Of a stretch of 64,000 nucleotides of DNA, positions 10,501 through 24,600 are shown in pieces. Made by a program: the position numbers and the translations under genes. Within the stretch, counting starts at the first letter, position 1. Each line of letters begins with the position of its first letter. This stretch comes from Eriocheir sinensis. Taxonomy: Eukaryota; Arthropoda; Malacostraca; Decapoda; Varunidae. Location: NCBI RefSeq assembly GCF_024679095.1, contig NC_066522.1:7471114-7535113 (forward strand). The letters run 5' to 3'. Under the pieces are notes generated by a model. It was not told the DNA's origin. It did not search any database and worked only from the letters and a program-made list of their open reading frames with translations.

Positions 10501-11790
10501 GGGTCTGAGGGGAATGGAGGGGAAGGGGGAGAGAAAGGGGGGGTAGGAAGGAACAGTAGCGCCTCTATTCATTGAAGGGATGGGTCCGAGAGGGAAGGAG
10601 AGAAGGGGGGAATGGGAGGGTAGGGGGGTTGGGAATGGGGGGAGGGGGTGATGGGTGGCAGTAGAGAGTGGAAGTTGCGTGTACATTATTTATATCACCC
10701 ATTTCGACGTGGGATAGAGATGAATGGGGGGGGGGGGGGGGCGTGTGGAGGCAAAGGGGATGGGATAAAAAGAGAGAAAAAAAAGGGAGAAAAGAAAAGA
10801 GACGAGAAACAACTCCCTTTCCCCCTTACACAAACCCACGTCTCCTCCCTCCCTTCTTCCCCTCCACAAAAAAAGTATATATAAAGGGAGGGAATGAGTA
10901 AAGTTTAGCGTTGGGAAATAAAGGAAAGGGATCTGGAGAAGGAGGAAGAGGAGGAGGAGGAGGAGGAGGAGAAACAATAGTGGAAGTTGGAGGAAGCAGA
11001 TGAGGAGCAGGTCGAATGGAAGGAACGAAGGATTGAAATAGAAAGGACGGAAGGGAAGTAGGAGGAGAAGGTTGGGAGTCGGAGGAAGCGGATGAGGACG
11101 AGGACGAAAGGAAGGAAGGAAGGAAGGAAGGAAATAAGTGAGGAAGGACAGAAGGAAATAGGAGGAGATTGAAGAGAAAAGGAAACAAAGGAAGAAAAGA
11201 AGAATTAATATAGGAGAGAAGGAAGGATGACTAAGAAGTGTGGAGGAGAAACAGGATGAAAAAATGAAAGAAGGAAGATCAGAAGGAAAAGAGGAGTAAC
11301 GAGAGTGGAGAAGGAGGAGGATGAGAGAAGGGAAGGAGAAGGAAACTCATCAAAAGTGGATAAGAAGCAGTAGAGAGGAAGGAAGGAAGATAAGAAAGAA
11401 AAACAGGAGTAATAAAAATGAAAAAGGAGGAGGAAGGAAGGCAAGAAAAGAAAAAGAAAAGGAAAAGAAATGTGGAGTAGTAAAATGAACTCTGAAGAAG
11501 AAACATATAACAAAAAGAGAAGAAGAAACAAGCGGGGAGGGAAGTTGGAAAAGGAAAAAGGTTGGTTTGGTTGAGAAGAGTTTTGGTTTGGAAGAGAAGG
11601 AAAACAAGTAGCAGGAGAAGGGAATGAAAGAAAGAAGAATGAAGAGGAAGAGATAGAAAAGCGGATGACTGAAATGAATGCAAGATAAGAAACATAAAAG
11701 AAAGCGAAGAGACGAGCGAGGAAGGAAGTTGGACAAGAAAGAGGGTCGGTTTGGTTGTTTTAGGGAGAGAACCGAGTCGAGTTTCGTAAC
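10501..11790. repeat. Purine-rich low-complexity tract
   Basis: G-rich at 10500-10760 with an uninterrupted run of about 14 G near 10728. It then becomes GGA/GAA-rich to 11790, with loosely repeated ggaagaagaaacaag, agtggagaaggaggagg and ggaaggaaggaa motifs. No coding region recognised. Confidence 0.75.
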
Positions 11791-11792
11791 CG

Positions 11793-11874
<82 letters not shown>

Positions 11875-11975
11875 TATTGCAGGAGATAGTTTGTTTGTTA
11901 TTAATTTCGACTTCCTTTTTCTTTTCTCTCTCTCTCTCTCTCTCTCTCGATCCACGTTAGCATTCACTCGTTACT

Positions 11976-12044
<69 letters not shown>

Positions 12045-12160
12045 CGTCGTCCTCCTCTTTGTCTGTTTGTTTGTCTGTCTTATCTCCTACATGTGTACAT
12101 ACATACGCCTTCTCTGTGTCGTGTCCCGCCCCGTTAAAATTTCACCCTCGCTTCGTCTCC
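11791..12160. repeat. (GA)n, (CT)n and (TG)n microsatellites
   Basis: (GA)n at about 11795-11866, (CT)n at about 11926-11948 and (TG)n at about 11970-12042, followed by about 110 bp of unique sequence. Confidence 0.95.
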
Positions 12161-12196
12161 TCTATTGAATGCTGCTGCTGCTGATGATGATGGAAG

Positions 12197-12400
12197 CAGG
12201 GTTACCAGATTATCGTATTCACCACATTGTATTCATCCTTTTTTAGCCTCAAACTCTCGTACCTACACAAATGACGATAGAAAATTGAAGTTAGCGTTAA
12301 AACTCCTATTTATTGATGTTTCTATGTGCTTTTTTGCTATAGTTATTGGTCAGAAACTACGACAATACAATGCGATGAGTACGATAATTTGGCAACGCTG
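12197..12400. mobile_element. hAT-type MITE with perfect 8-bp TSD
   Basis: A 204-bp AT-rich non-coding element. The left end reads cagggttaccagattatc; the right end on the opposite strand reads cagcgttgccaaattatc. These are imperfect terminal inverted repeats of about 23 bp beginning CAG. It is flanked on both sides by GATGGAAG (12189-12196 and 12401-12408). An 8-bp target duplication plus CAG-starting termini are hallmarks of hAT transposons, so this is a non-autonomous hAT derivative. An open frame through it is incidental. Confidence 0.88.
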
Positions 12401-12747
12401 GATGGAAGGGAAACAACAAAACGAGGCAGCGGCGGCAGTATTTAGTCTCGAGGATTTGCATTCAGGTTCAGTAAAGTTGGTTCAGTGGGGGGGGGGGGTG
12501 ATGTGAGGAGTAGAAGAAGTAAAAGAAAAAAGGATGATGACTAATGAGGTTGATGTTTGAAGAAGAATATAATTAAAAGAAGAAAAATATCCTGAGTGAT
12601 GAATGAATGAATGGCGAAGAAGAGGAAGAAGAAGAAAGAGAAGAAGAAGAAGAAAATACAGAAAATAAGAAAAAGAGAAAAAATAAGAAAATGGAGAAAT
12701 AACAGAAAGAAAGAAAGAAAGAAAGAAGAAAACAGGACATATACAGA

Positions 12748-12786
<39 letters not shown>

Positions 12787-12860
12787 CACTACTACTACTA
12801 CTACTAATACTACTACTGCAACATCGTAGCTTCAAATAATAATGATATGATGTTTGCTGT

Positions 12861-12865
<5 letters not shown>
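12401..12865. repeat. Purine tract with (TAC)n
   Basis: A G-run lies near 12486-12497, then GAA-rich sequence, then a (TAC)n tract at about 12748-12815 with two interruptions. Confidence 0.85.

Positions 12866-12937
<72 letters not shown>
12866..12937. repeat. (GA)n microsatellite
   Basis: About 36 uninterrupted GA dinucleotides. Confidence 0.98.
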
Positions 12938-12940
<3 letters not shown>

Positions 12941-13260
12941 AACAACCAGACAGACGAACACACAGCACGCCACCCATCCAATCCAGCTCTGCGTGGTAAT
13001 GGTAGAGTGTCGGAATCCTTGCTGGTGTGAAGGGAAAGAGTAAGGAGGGAAAAAATGAAGGGGGAGCAAGGTGGCAGGAGTGAGGAGTGACCGGGGGAGG
13101 GGAATGATGTTAATGGGTGCCGGGGGAGCTTATGGAGGAGGGGAGACATTGCGGAGGGAGCATTCCATTATATTATCGACCCAGGCACCCTTATATACAC
13201 ACGCGTGCCGACGGAGAGTAAGGGAGGGAGGGAGTGAGGGAGTGCCGTGCGGGAAGGAAA
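12938..13260. other. Unique G-rich spacer
   Basis: Mixed sequence with purine-rich segments, leading into the 148-bp satellite. No gene supported. Confidence 0.45.
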
Positions 13261-16200
13261 AAATAATGCAAACAACTTCGAGTAATGAAAATGAGGGAAG
13301 AGGCGCATAAAAAAAGCCCTTGATGTATAGCTCATTAGCAAACGTGGCGGGGGAGGTATAGAAAAGGGAGGGAAAGAGATGAGAGAAGAACGGAAGGAAG
13401 GAATAATGCAAATGGAGGGAAACTAGACAAGAAATGATGAAAGTGAAGGAGCGCAAAACAACTCCTCATGTTCTGTAGCTTATTAGTAAATGTATGGAAA
13501 GAGAAGCGGAGGGGAGACTGAAACAAATAGAAGAAGGGAAATAAGAGAGAATGTATCCAAACAACAGCGAATAATGAAAATAAAGGAATAAGCGCATAAA
13601 AAACCCTTAATGTATAGCTCATGAGAAATTGACCTCTCTTTCCGCCACCTCTTTTGATTCTTTTTTGTAGGAGCAACGAGTAGCGTTTTTTTTTTTTATT
13701 GTTGTTTCCTTTTTTTTGTGCCCCTGAGCTGTCTCCTTTGTTGTAAAAAAAAAAAACACGGAGGGGGGCGGCAAAGAAAAGGAAGGAAAGGGAAGAAAAG
13801 TAAGAAAAGTCAATGGAAAGGAAAGAAGGAAGGATGGATGCAAACAACTTCGAGTAATGGAAATGAAGGAAGAGGGGAAAAACAAATCATCTCCTTTAGC
13901 TCATTAGTAAACGGAGGAAGAGAGGAGGAAAGAAAAGGAAGGAAAATAAGAAAAGTCAATGGAAAGGAAAGAAGGAAGGATGGATGCAAACAACTTCGAG
14001 TAATGGAAATGAAGGAAGAGGGTCAAAAAAAAAATTAACGTCACCTGTAGCTCATTAGTCAACGGAGGAAGAGAAAAAGAAGGAAAAGGAAGGAAAATAA
14101 GAAAAGTCAATGGAAAGGAAAGAAGGAAGGATGGATACAAACAACTTCGAGTGATGGAAATGAAGGAAGAGGGTAAAAAAAAAATTAACGTCACCTGTAG
14201 CTCATTAGTCAACTGAGGAAGAGAAAAGGAAGGAAAAGGAAGGAAAATAAGAAAAGTCAATGGAAAGGAAAGAAGGAAGGATGGATACAAACAACTTCGA
14301 GTGATGGAAATGAAGGAAGAGGGTCAAAAAAAAAATTAACGTCACCTGTAGCTCATTAGTCAACGGAGGAAGAGAAAAAGAAGGAAAAGGAAGGAAAATA
14401 AGAAAAGTCATTGCAAAGGAAAGAAGGAAGGATGGATACAAACAACTTCGAGTGATGGAAATGAAGGAAGAGGGGGAAAAAAAAACCCGTCACCTGTAGC
14501 TCATTAGTCAGCGGAGGAAGAGAAAAGGAAGGAAAAGGAAGGAAAATAAGAAAAGTCAATGGAAAGGAAAGAAGGAAGGATGGATGCAAACAACTTCGAG
14601 TGATGGAAATGAAGGAAGAGGGTCAAAAAAAAAATTAACGTCACCTGTAGCTCATTAGTCAACGGAGGAAGAGAAAAGGAAGGAAAAGGAAGGAAAATAA
14701 GAAAAGTCAATGGAAAGGAAAGAAGGAAGGGTGGATGTAAACAACTTCGAGTGATGGAAATGAAGGAAGAGGGGAAAAAAACCCCGTCACCTGTAGCTCA
14801 TTAGTCAACGGAGGAAGAGAAAAGGAAGGAAAAGGAAGGAAAATAAGAAAAGTCAATGGAAAGGAAAGAAGGAAGGATGGATGCAAACAACTTCGAGTGA
14901 TGGAAATGAAGGAAGAGGGGCAAAAAAAAAAAAAAAAACCGTCACCTGTAGCTCATTAGTCAACGGAGGAAGAGAAAAGGAAGGAAAAGAAAGGAAAATA
15001 AGAAAAGTCATTGCAAAGGAAAGAAGGAAGGATGGATGCAAACAACTTCGAGTAATGGAAATGAAGGAAGAGGGGCAAAACAAATCACCTGTAGCTCATT
15101 AGTAAGTGGAGGAAAAGAGAACAGGAAGGAGAAGGAAGGAAAATAGAAAAAAAAAGTCGGAGCAACGGAAGGAAGAATGAATGCAAATAACGCAGAATCA
15201 TGTAAATTAAGGAAGATACGCATAACCCCCACCACTAAAGTATAGCTCATCAGTAAACGTAAGGGGAGGGAGGGGGGCGTAGGAAAGGAAGGAAAGTCAT
15301 GAAAACGAAGTAATATGAGACCAGAAGGAGGGAGGAAAGAATGCAAATAGCGCAGGGTACTGAAAATGAAGGGAGAGGCGCAAATATATGATCTTGAGCT
15401 TGGAAACGGAGAAAAAAAGTAAAGGAAGGGAAATGAGAAAAATCAGAGCAACGAAAAGATGAATGAATGCAAATAACACAGAGTAATGAAAATGAAGGAA
15501 GAGGAGCATAAAAAAAGCCTTGATATATATTGTTCATTAGTAAAGGGAGGGGAGGCATAGAAAAGGAATGAAAGGCATGGAAGCGAAGTAATGTGAGACC
15601 AGAATGAGGGAGGAAAGAATGCAAATAGCGCAGGATAATGAAAATGAAGGGAGAGGCGCAAATATATGATCTCAAACTTATTGCGAAACGGAGAAACCAA
15701 GTAAAGGAAGGGAAATGAGAAACGTCAAGAGAGTGGAAGGAAGAATAAGTGCAAATAACCTCGAGTAATGTAAATGAAGGAAAAGGCGCACAAGAGAATG
15801 AGATAATGTATAGCTCATTAGTAAACGGAGGGACGAAGAGAAGGAAGGAAGAGGAAGGAAAATAAGAAAAGTCAGGAGAACGGAAGGAAGAATAAATGAA
15901 ACTATCTTCGAGTGATGTAAATGAAGGAAAAGGCGCACAAGGGAATGAGATGATGTATAGCTCATTAGTAAACAGAGGAAGAAAGAGAAAGAAAGAAAAG
16001 GAAGGAAAATAAGAAAAGTCAGGAGAGCGGAAGGAAGAATAAATTAAAATATCTTCGAGTAATGTAAATGAAGGAAAAGGCGCACAAGGGAATGAGATGA
16101 TGTATAGCTCATTAGTAAACAGAAGAAGAAAGAGAAAGAAAGGAAAAGAAGGAAAATAAGAAAAGTCAGGAGAGCGGAAGGAAGAATAAATGAAAATATC

Positions 16201-16735
16201 TTCGAGTAATGAAAAGGAAGGAAGATGCTCATAAAAAAATCTCCCTGATGGATACCTCATTATTAGTAAAGGAGGGGACAAACAAAAGAAAGAAAATGGA
16301 AGGAAAAGAATAAATGTCAGACCAGAAGAAGGGAGGAAAAAATGATACAAACAACTCCGAGTATTGAAAATGAAGGAAGAGGCAGAAAAAAATGTACTAT
16401 AGCTTAAAAGAAAACGAAGGGAAAAGGAAAAGGAAGGAAAAGAAAAGAAGAGGAAATGTCATGGTAACGGAAGGAAGGAAAGAGTGTAAACATCTGAGAG
16501 TAATGAATTTAAAAGGAGCGCAAAAAATGAAGGGGAAAGAAAAGGAAAAAAAAAAAACCCTGATGTATAGCTCATTAGTAAAGGAGGGACAAACAAAGGA
16601 AAGGAAATGGAAGGAAGAGAGTAAATGTCAGACCAGAAGAAGGGAGGAAAAAATGATACAAACAACTCCGAGTAATGAAAATGAAGGAAGAGGCAGAAAA
16701 AAAATGTACTATAGCTTAACCCGGTAGCTGCGGGG
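13261..16735. repeat. ~148-bp satellite array, ~23 units
   Basis: Each unit carries, in order, gcaaacaacttcgagtaatg, gaaatgaaggaagagg, an A-run, tgtagctcattagtaaac and a purine block ending gtcaatggaaaggaaagaag. Unit starts in the central part fall about 148-151 bp apart (13987, 14138, 14288, 14439, 14587, 14738, 14884). Central units are nearly identical while those at both ends are diverged, as expected for unequal exchange. The minus strand is pyrimidine-rich and gives repeated Ser/Phe/Leu frames that are not genes. Confidence 0.93.
13615..13755 (-). mobile_element. Dispersed repeat C, inserted in the 148-bp array
   Basis: Reading on the minus strand: poly-A/T end, acaaaggagacagctcaggg, gcacaaaaaaaagg, cgctactcgttgctcc, gaggtggcggaaagagagg. 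It breaks a satellite unit between gtatagctcat and the following cggagg, so it inserted after that part of the array existed. Confidence 0.75.
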
Positions 16736-17960
16736 ATCATGTTTCTTAAAGGCCCTTCCCTCTAAGCGAATTAATGAGAAAAAAATCATCCCTCTCGCAA
16801 ACCATTTCATAATATATATCAACGCATTTGTGATCAGTTTATGCATCATCTATTTTGTTTGTAAAAGAAAACGAAGGGAAAAGGAAAAGGAGGGAAAAGA
16901 AAAGCAGAATAAATGTCAGAGTAACGGAAGGAAGGACGAAGAAAAGGCAGGAAAGGAAGAAAAGTCAGACCAACAGAAGGAGCGAACAGAAAAGAAGCTA
17001 AAAGAGGTAAAAAAGAAAAGGTTTGCTCAGTAGAAAGCGGAAGGGAAAAAATAGAAGAAAAATGAGGCAGCCGAAGAAAAAGTGCAGCTCATTAGAACAC
17101 GAAAGGAACAGAAGAACGGAAAATAAGCGAGGCAACCGAAGGAAAGTATGAAGAAGAAAAAGAAGAAAAATGAGACAACTGAAAGAAGACAAATAACGGA
17201 AGAAAATAAGAAAGGAAAGTAAGAACAGAAGAAAAAGAAGACCGAAAGAAAATAGGAATAGAAGGAAAATACGAAAAACATGAAGGAAGAAAAAATTATG
17301 GAAGAAAATGGATAAATAACTGAAGGAGAGTAAAGACGGAAGAAAATAAGAAAACGGAAGGAAATGAAGGAAGAAAAAGATAAGATAGGGAAAAGAAAGT
17401 AAGAACGAAGGGTAAATAAGAAAATTGAAAGTAAAAATGTAAGGAAAATAAGAAAGAAAAAGAACTGAAAGAATATGCTAACTGAAGGAAAATATAACCG
17501 AGGAAAGATGAAGCAACCGAAGAAAGGGTTGAAAGGAAAAGATGAAATTTGAAAGTAAAAATGTAAGGAAAATAAGAAAACAGGGAAGAAAAAGAACTGA
17601 AAGAATATGCTAACTGAGGGAAAATATAACCTAAGAAATATGGAGCAACCGAAGAAAGGGTTGAAAGGAAAGAAGATATGAAAATTGAAAGTAAAAATGG
17701 AAGGAAAATAAGAAAACAAAGAAGAAAAAGAACTGAACCGAAGGAAAATACCCGAAGAAAGGTGAAGCAACCGAAGAAAGAGTTGAAAGGAAGGAAAATA
17801 AGAAAATTGAAGAAAAGAAGATCGGAAAACAGATAAGAACGAAAAGCAAATAAGAAACATCAGACCAACGAAAGAAAATAAACAAATAAACAAACACTCA
17901 GACACATGAAACGAAAGGAAGAAGAAAAAAAACCGAAAGATGAAAAAAAAAAAAAAAAAC
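16736..17960. repeat. Purine-rich degenerate array
   Basis: After a short unique patch (16736-16855) the plus strand is again nearly all purine to 17960. Units of about 115-130 bp containing gaaagtaaaaatgtaagg, aagaactgaaagaatatgc and tgaagcaaccgaagaaaggg recur at about 17430, 17550 and 17685. No coding region recognised. Confidence 0.75.
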
Positions 17961-18450
17961 TAATGAGATTTCGTCGCCATCACTTCGTTGCGTAATAATT
18001 GTGGCGCGGCGTTACTTGCTAATTGTTTTAAGTCTCATGCTTGTTAAATAATTGTGTTTGTTGGCGCTCGTTTAGTATTTGAGGGCCTTAATTGCTTCAT
18101 AAGAGGATTAGAATCACGCGTTTGTGTAAATATTTAGATCGTTGTGGTGTTCGTTATAGGTTTCCACTGTAGCGTAGTGAACTATTATTACCAGCTATCG
18201 GATTTGAGTAGTATTTGGGTGAGTGTTAGTAAATCTGTGTATAAATATTTCGGTCTTTTTCTTCGTTAAAGGTTTGGACGAAAGAGTTGTGAATTGCGTA
18301 AACTACAAAAGGATTTGATTCATTCTGGGGTCATGATGTTAGTAGTTCAGTGTTTTGCTTCATAAGGGAATTAGAATCAAGGGTCTGTATAAATAGTTAG
18401 GTCGTGGTGGTGTTCGGTAAAAGTTTGGACTATAGAGTTGTAAATTATTA
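17961..18450. repeat. AT-rich spacer with a ~260-bp diverged duplication
   Basis: The segment gcttcataagaggattagaa ... tgtaaatatttagatcg ... gtggtgttcg near 18095 is repeated with changes near 18358. No gene seen. Confidence 0.6.
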
Positions 18451-18560
18451 TTATTATTTATTTTTACAGCGAGGCAGCTCAAAGGCATAAAAAAACCCGC
18501 TGCTCCGATGAAAGAAAAAAGAACGAGAGGCCAGAAGAGAGGTCAATTTCGGGTGGCCAT
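18451..18560 (+). mobile_element. Dispersed repeat C, plus copy (diverged)
   Basis: Motifs in order: tttttacagcgaggcagctc, aaaggcataaaaaaac, ccgctgctcc, gagaggccagaagagagg, tcaatttcgg. Confidence 0.65.
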
Positions 18561-18576
18561 AGCATTTAAATGATAT

Positions 18577-19005
18577 GTGGGTGATGGCGTTAGTAGAGCA
18601 ATGATTACGTTATTTTAGATTCGGTTTACAAATACATTAGGTAGTGGATTTTGTTTTTTCCTCATATTTCTTCATTTCTCCATTCTTTCGTTTCTTCACT
18701 TATTCACTTAGCGAGCTCGGAATGATGGTGTTAGTAGATCAATATTTACGCTGTGGTGTTTGAACCGGTTTACAAATACATTAGGTAATACTGGATTTTG
18801 TTTTTTCCTCATATTTCTTCATTTCTCCATTCTTTCGTTTCTTCACTTATTCACTTAGCGAGCTCGGAATGATGGTGTTAGTAGATCAATATATACGCTG
18901 TGGTGTTTGAACCGGTTTACAAATACATAGGGTAAGACTGGATTTTGTTTTTTTCTTTTTTCTTTTTCTTTCATTCCATTAACACTTAGCGAGCTCGGAA
19001 CAAGA
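18577..19005. repeat. 147-bp tandem array, ~3 copies
   Basis: gagctcggaatgatggtg starts units at 18713 and 18860, with a diverged copy before and a partial one at 18991. Each unit contains accggtttacaaatacat, gattttgttttttcctc and a T-rich end with cacttattcacttagc. Confidence 0.88.
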
Positions 19006-19284
<279 letters not shown>

Positions 19285-19360
19285 TTGAAGAGGTTTTTGT
19301 TTTATATTTTATTTTTGCCCTTGAGCTGCTTCCTGTACTGTAAACAAACAAAAAAAAAAG
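19285..19360 (-). mobile_element. Dispersed repeat C, truncated minus copy
   Basis: A T-rich run is followed by tgcccttgagctgcttcctg and tactgtaaac with an A-rich end, matching the poly-T-proximal half of the repeat. Confidence 0.6.
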
Positions 19361-19599
19361 ACGGTCTAAAAGGGTTCTCTTGTCTTTCATAGTGTAAACT
19401 CAGTCTAACAGGGGAAGGTATGCTTTATTTATCCTATTATTCTTTTATTATTCTTTCACTTTTTTTATTTATTATTCCTTTATTTCAAGCATTTTTTGAA
19501 ACCTGAAGCCATTACGAATAATTGGTGTACGTTCCTTCTTTTCACCTTTCCTCTTTGTTGTTGATTAAAAAATATATATATTCAGTGTTACCAACCACC

Positions 19600-19687
<88 letters not shown>

Positions 19688-19700
19688 AACAAGAGCGGTG
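19361..19700. repeat. AT-rich spacer and (AC)n microsatellite
   Basis: T-rich unique sequence to about 19600, then (AC)n at 19601-19684. Confidence 0.9.
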
Positions 19701-19809
19701 CGCCGAGAATTAATACAACCCTCGACGTGACGTGCCTGTAGATGCGTTTCAAGTCACTCACTCGGAAAGCAAGGACGATATGGCAAGAAGGAAATATTAT
19801 CACTATTTT

Positions 19810-19975
19810 ACCTATTCAACTCAGGGTGTCTAAAGCTCGTATTGTTGAACGTATTGACACCTCAGTTCGCCTGTTTTATAAGCCTCTCGTAGAAGTTGCT
19901 GGGGGTTTATGGAGTGTTTTGTGATCCTAGTGATAGTTCTATATATACACGACCTCTGCACCATGAACTAAAAAA
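19810..19975 (+). mobile_element. Diverged partial ~226-bp MITE, copy 4
   Basis: Landmarks in family order: acctcagttcgcctg, ataagcctctcgtagaag, gtgttttgtgatcctagtg, atagttct and ctctgcaccatgaac. The right third is missing and the left end is degenerate. Confidence 0.55.
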
Positions 19976-20425
19976 TCTCTTCCCTTCACCGTACATTCCC
20001 TCACTGCCCTTTCCTTCCCCCTTCCCTTCCTCAACTCTTCTCCCTCCCTTCCTTCCTTCCATTACCTCGCTCCCTATACCGTACCTCCCTTCCTCTTTCT
20101 TTCCTTTTCTTTTCCCTCTCTTACCTTACCTTTCCTCCTCCCTTCTTTCCTTCCATTACCTCGCTCCCTATACCGTACCTCCCTTCCTCTTTCTTTCCTT
20201 AACTCTTCTCCTCCCTTCCTTCCTTCCATTACCTCGCTCCCTATACCGTACCTCCCTTCCTCTTTCTCTCCTTAACTCTTCCCCTTCCTTCCTTCTATTA
20301 CCTCGCTCCCTATACCGTACCTCCCTTCCTCTTTCTTTCCTTCTCTTCTCCCTCCCTTAGCTTACCTTTCCTCCTTCCTTTCTTCCTTCCATTACCTCAT
20401 TTCCTATATCGTACCTTCCTTTACC
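19976..20425. repeat. ~64-bp pyrimidine-rich array
   Basis: ccattacctcgctccctata followed by ccgtacctcccttcctcttt recurs at about 20060, 20154, 20227 and 20297, with a diverged copy near 20390. Ser/Leu/Pro-rich open frames reflect the array. Confidence 0.85.
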
Positions 20426-20800
20426 TGGCTAATTGCTATACTTAAGAATCGGTGTCACTTTACAGGCAGTATCGACACAACTCCGAAACTAAAATAAAAT
20501 CACTGTCAAATTTGTTTCATCTACTGCAGCAGGAATTTATGGTGCTTTTTTTTGTTGAGCTTCCTTCTTCTTACTCTAAAAAGTTCGAGTTCCTCAGATT
20601 AAAAAAAAAAATAATGCGAGTAGCTATATTGAATCAGAATTGTTACCACTTAATATGCTTATGTTTCTAATGACTTTTCGATGTCGCCTCTACTTCCCCC
20701 CCCCCCCTCCCACACACACACACACACACCGAAATGTTCGAGAATGTTTGCCTTGGCGTTTATATTTTTGTGTCGATTCGGATATTGTCTTCAGTTTTGT
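20426..20800. other. AT-rich unique spacer
   Basis: Contains a C-run and short (CA)n at about 20697-20728. No gene or element recognised. Confidence 0.45.
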
Positions 20801-21250
20801 ATAATTTAGGATAAAGGAAAGAAAGTTACGAAGAAAAAGAAATAAAATAAAGAAAATGAAAAAAACAGAAAAAAGTGAAGAAGAAGCGGATAAAGAAGAC
20901 AAAGGGGGAAGAGGCGATATTGATGAACATGACGAGATAAATAAAAAAAAGACAAAGAACCAAGAAAAGACAATGAAGCAAATAAAGAAGAGAAGGGGAA
21001 AGAGGCAACATTGATGAACATGACGAGATAAATAAAAAAAGACAAAGAAAAAACAGGAAAAGGTGAAAAAGAAGCGGATGAAAAAGAGAAGGGGGAAGAG
21101 GCGACATTGATGAACACGACGACAGAGAAATAAACAAAAAAAAAGAAAAGAAAAAAAAAAGATGAAGAAGAAGCAGATGGAGAAGAAAAGGAAAAGAGGC
21201 GACAATGATGAACACGACGACGATGAAGAATAAGAAAAGACGAACAACAA
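20801..21250. repeat. ~90-bp purine-rich tandem array
   Basis: gaggcgatattgatgaacat followed by gacgagataaataaaa occurs at about 20912, 21003, 21098 and 21196 with variable A-rich linkers. Confidence 0.8.
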
Positions 21251-21698
21251 AAATTACAACAAAAACAACAACATGGGAATACTATAACAAGAAATAATAA
21301 GAAGAATCAGAGTCTTAATCACACTAATAAATCTAACTTTTACAACACCATAAAAATGCCAGTCTGAGTTTCCTGTCGCGAGTTCGTCTAATTATTAATA
21401 ACTCTAATATATATGTTACGTTTTTTCCTTGCCAAAATTGTGACGTATTTTCTGTGACTTTTTTTTCCTGTGACTTTATTACCGGCCACCCTCTTCTTCA
21501 CCCTTGCCTCACCCTTTTCTCCCCTCCACATTTTCTATCCTTCCCTTCCTCTTTCTTCTACACCCTTTTTTCTCCTCTGCACCCTTGCGTCACCCTTTCT
21601 CTCCTCTACATCCTATTTTAGAAGCGGCAATTGAATCCAAAAAAATAAAAAAAGGCGTGTGTTCGTATGTTGGTGATTCATACTGTCAGACTCCGCCA

Positions 21699-21735
<37 letters not shown>

Positions 21736-21840
21736 AAATTAATGGCAGTCTGAGTTTCCTGTCGTGAGTTCGTCTATTTTTTTTTTTTTTTCAGTGCAGG
21801 ATTGTGATGACTTGTACGGATGTTAATTAATTAGGTATCT
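21251..21840. repeat. AT-rich spacer with short duplication
   Basis: cagtctgagtttcctgtcg followed by gagttcgtcta occurs at about 21360 and 21746. A (TG)n tract lies at about 21702-21733. The rest is AT- or pyrimidine-rich unique sequence. Confidence 0.65.
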
Positions 21841-24201
<2,361 letters not shown>

Positions 24202-24257
<56 letters not shown>

Positions 24258-24420
24258 GAGAGGAGAAGAGAAGAGAAGAGAAGAGAAGAGAAGAGAGGAA
24301 AGGACAGAGGAGATAAGTGACGAAAGGAAAGGAGAGGAAAGAAAACAAAAGAGAAAAAAAGAAAGGAAAAGACAAGTAAAGATACGAAAAGAATGGAGAT
24401 AAGAGAGCAAGAGAGGCGGG
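24202..24420. repeat. (GA)n grading into (GAGAA)n
   Basis: GA dinucleotides at 24202-24252 pass into gagaggagaggagaagaga-type repeats, then A-rich purine sequence. Confidence 0.92.
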
Positions 24421-24494
24421 GGTGGGGGGGGTGGGGGGTAGAGAGGGCAGTGCTATCGCCGGTATAAGTGAAGGCGCCGCGGCCGGGCACTCAC

Positions 24495-24600
24495 CACCCC
24501 TCACCCGGTTGTTGTCTCGGGCGGGCGGCGGGACAACACTGCACGGGACGGCGCCGACAAACAAGGGCACCCCGTGGATCACAAGCCCCGTCATGCATAC
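24495..24600 (-). other. Possible minus-strand exon, weak
   Basis: A GC-rich segment is open on the minus strand and includes hydrophobic TGLVIHGVPLFVGAVP. It ends at consensus-like donors (GTGAGT after 24495 or GTGAGG after 24505). The only nearby acceptor (CCAG) lacks a pyrimidine tract. I do not recognise the peptide, and it does not resemble what I recall of the tincar region following exon 4, so it may be chance. Confidence 0.18.

Noticed and set aside
12165..12506. Plus-strand frame of 113 codons
   Set aside because: Most of it lies inside the hAT-type MITE, including both terminal inverted repeats.
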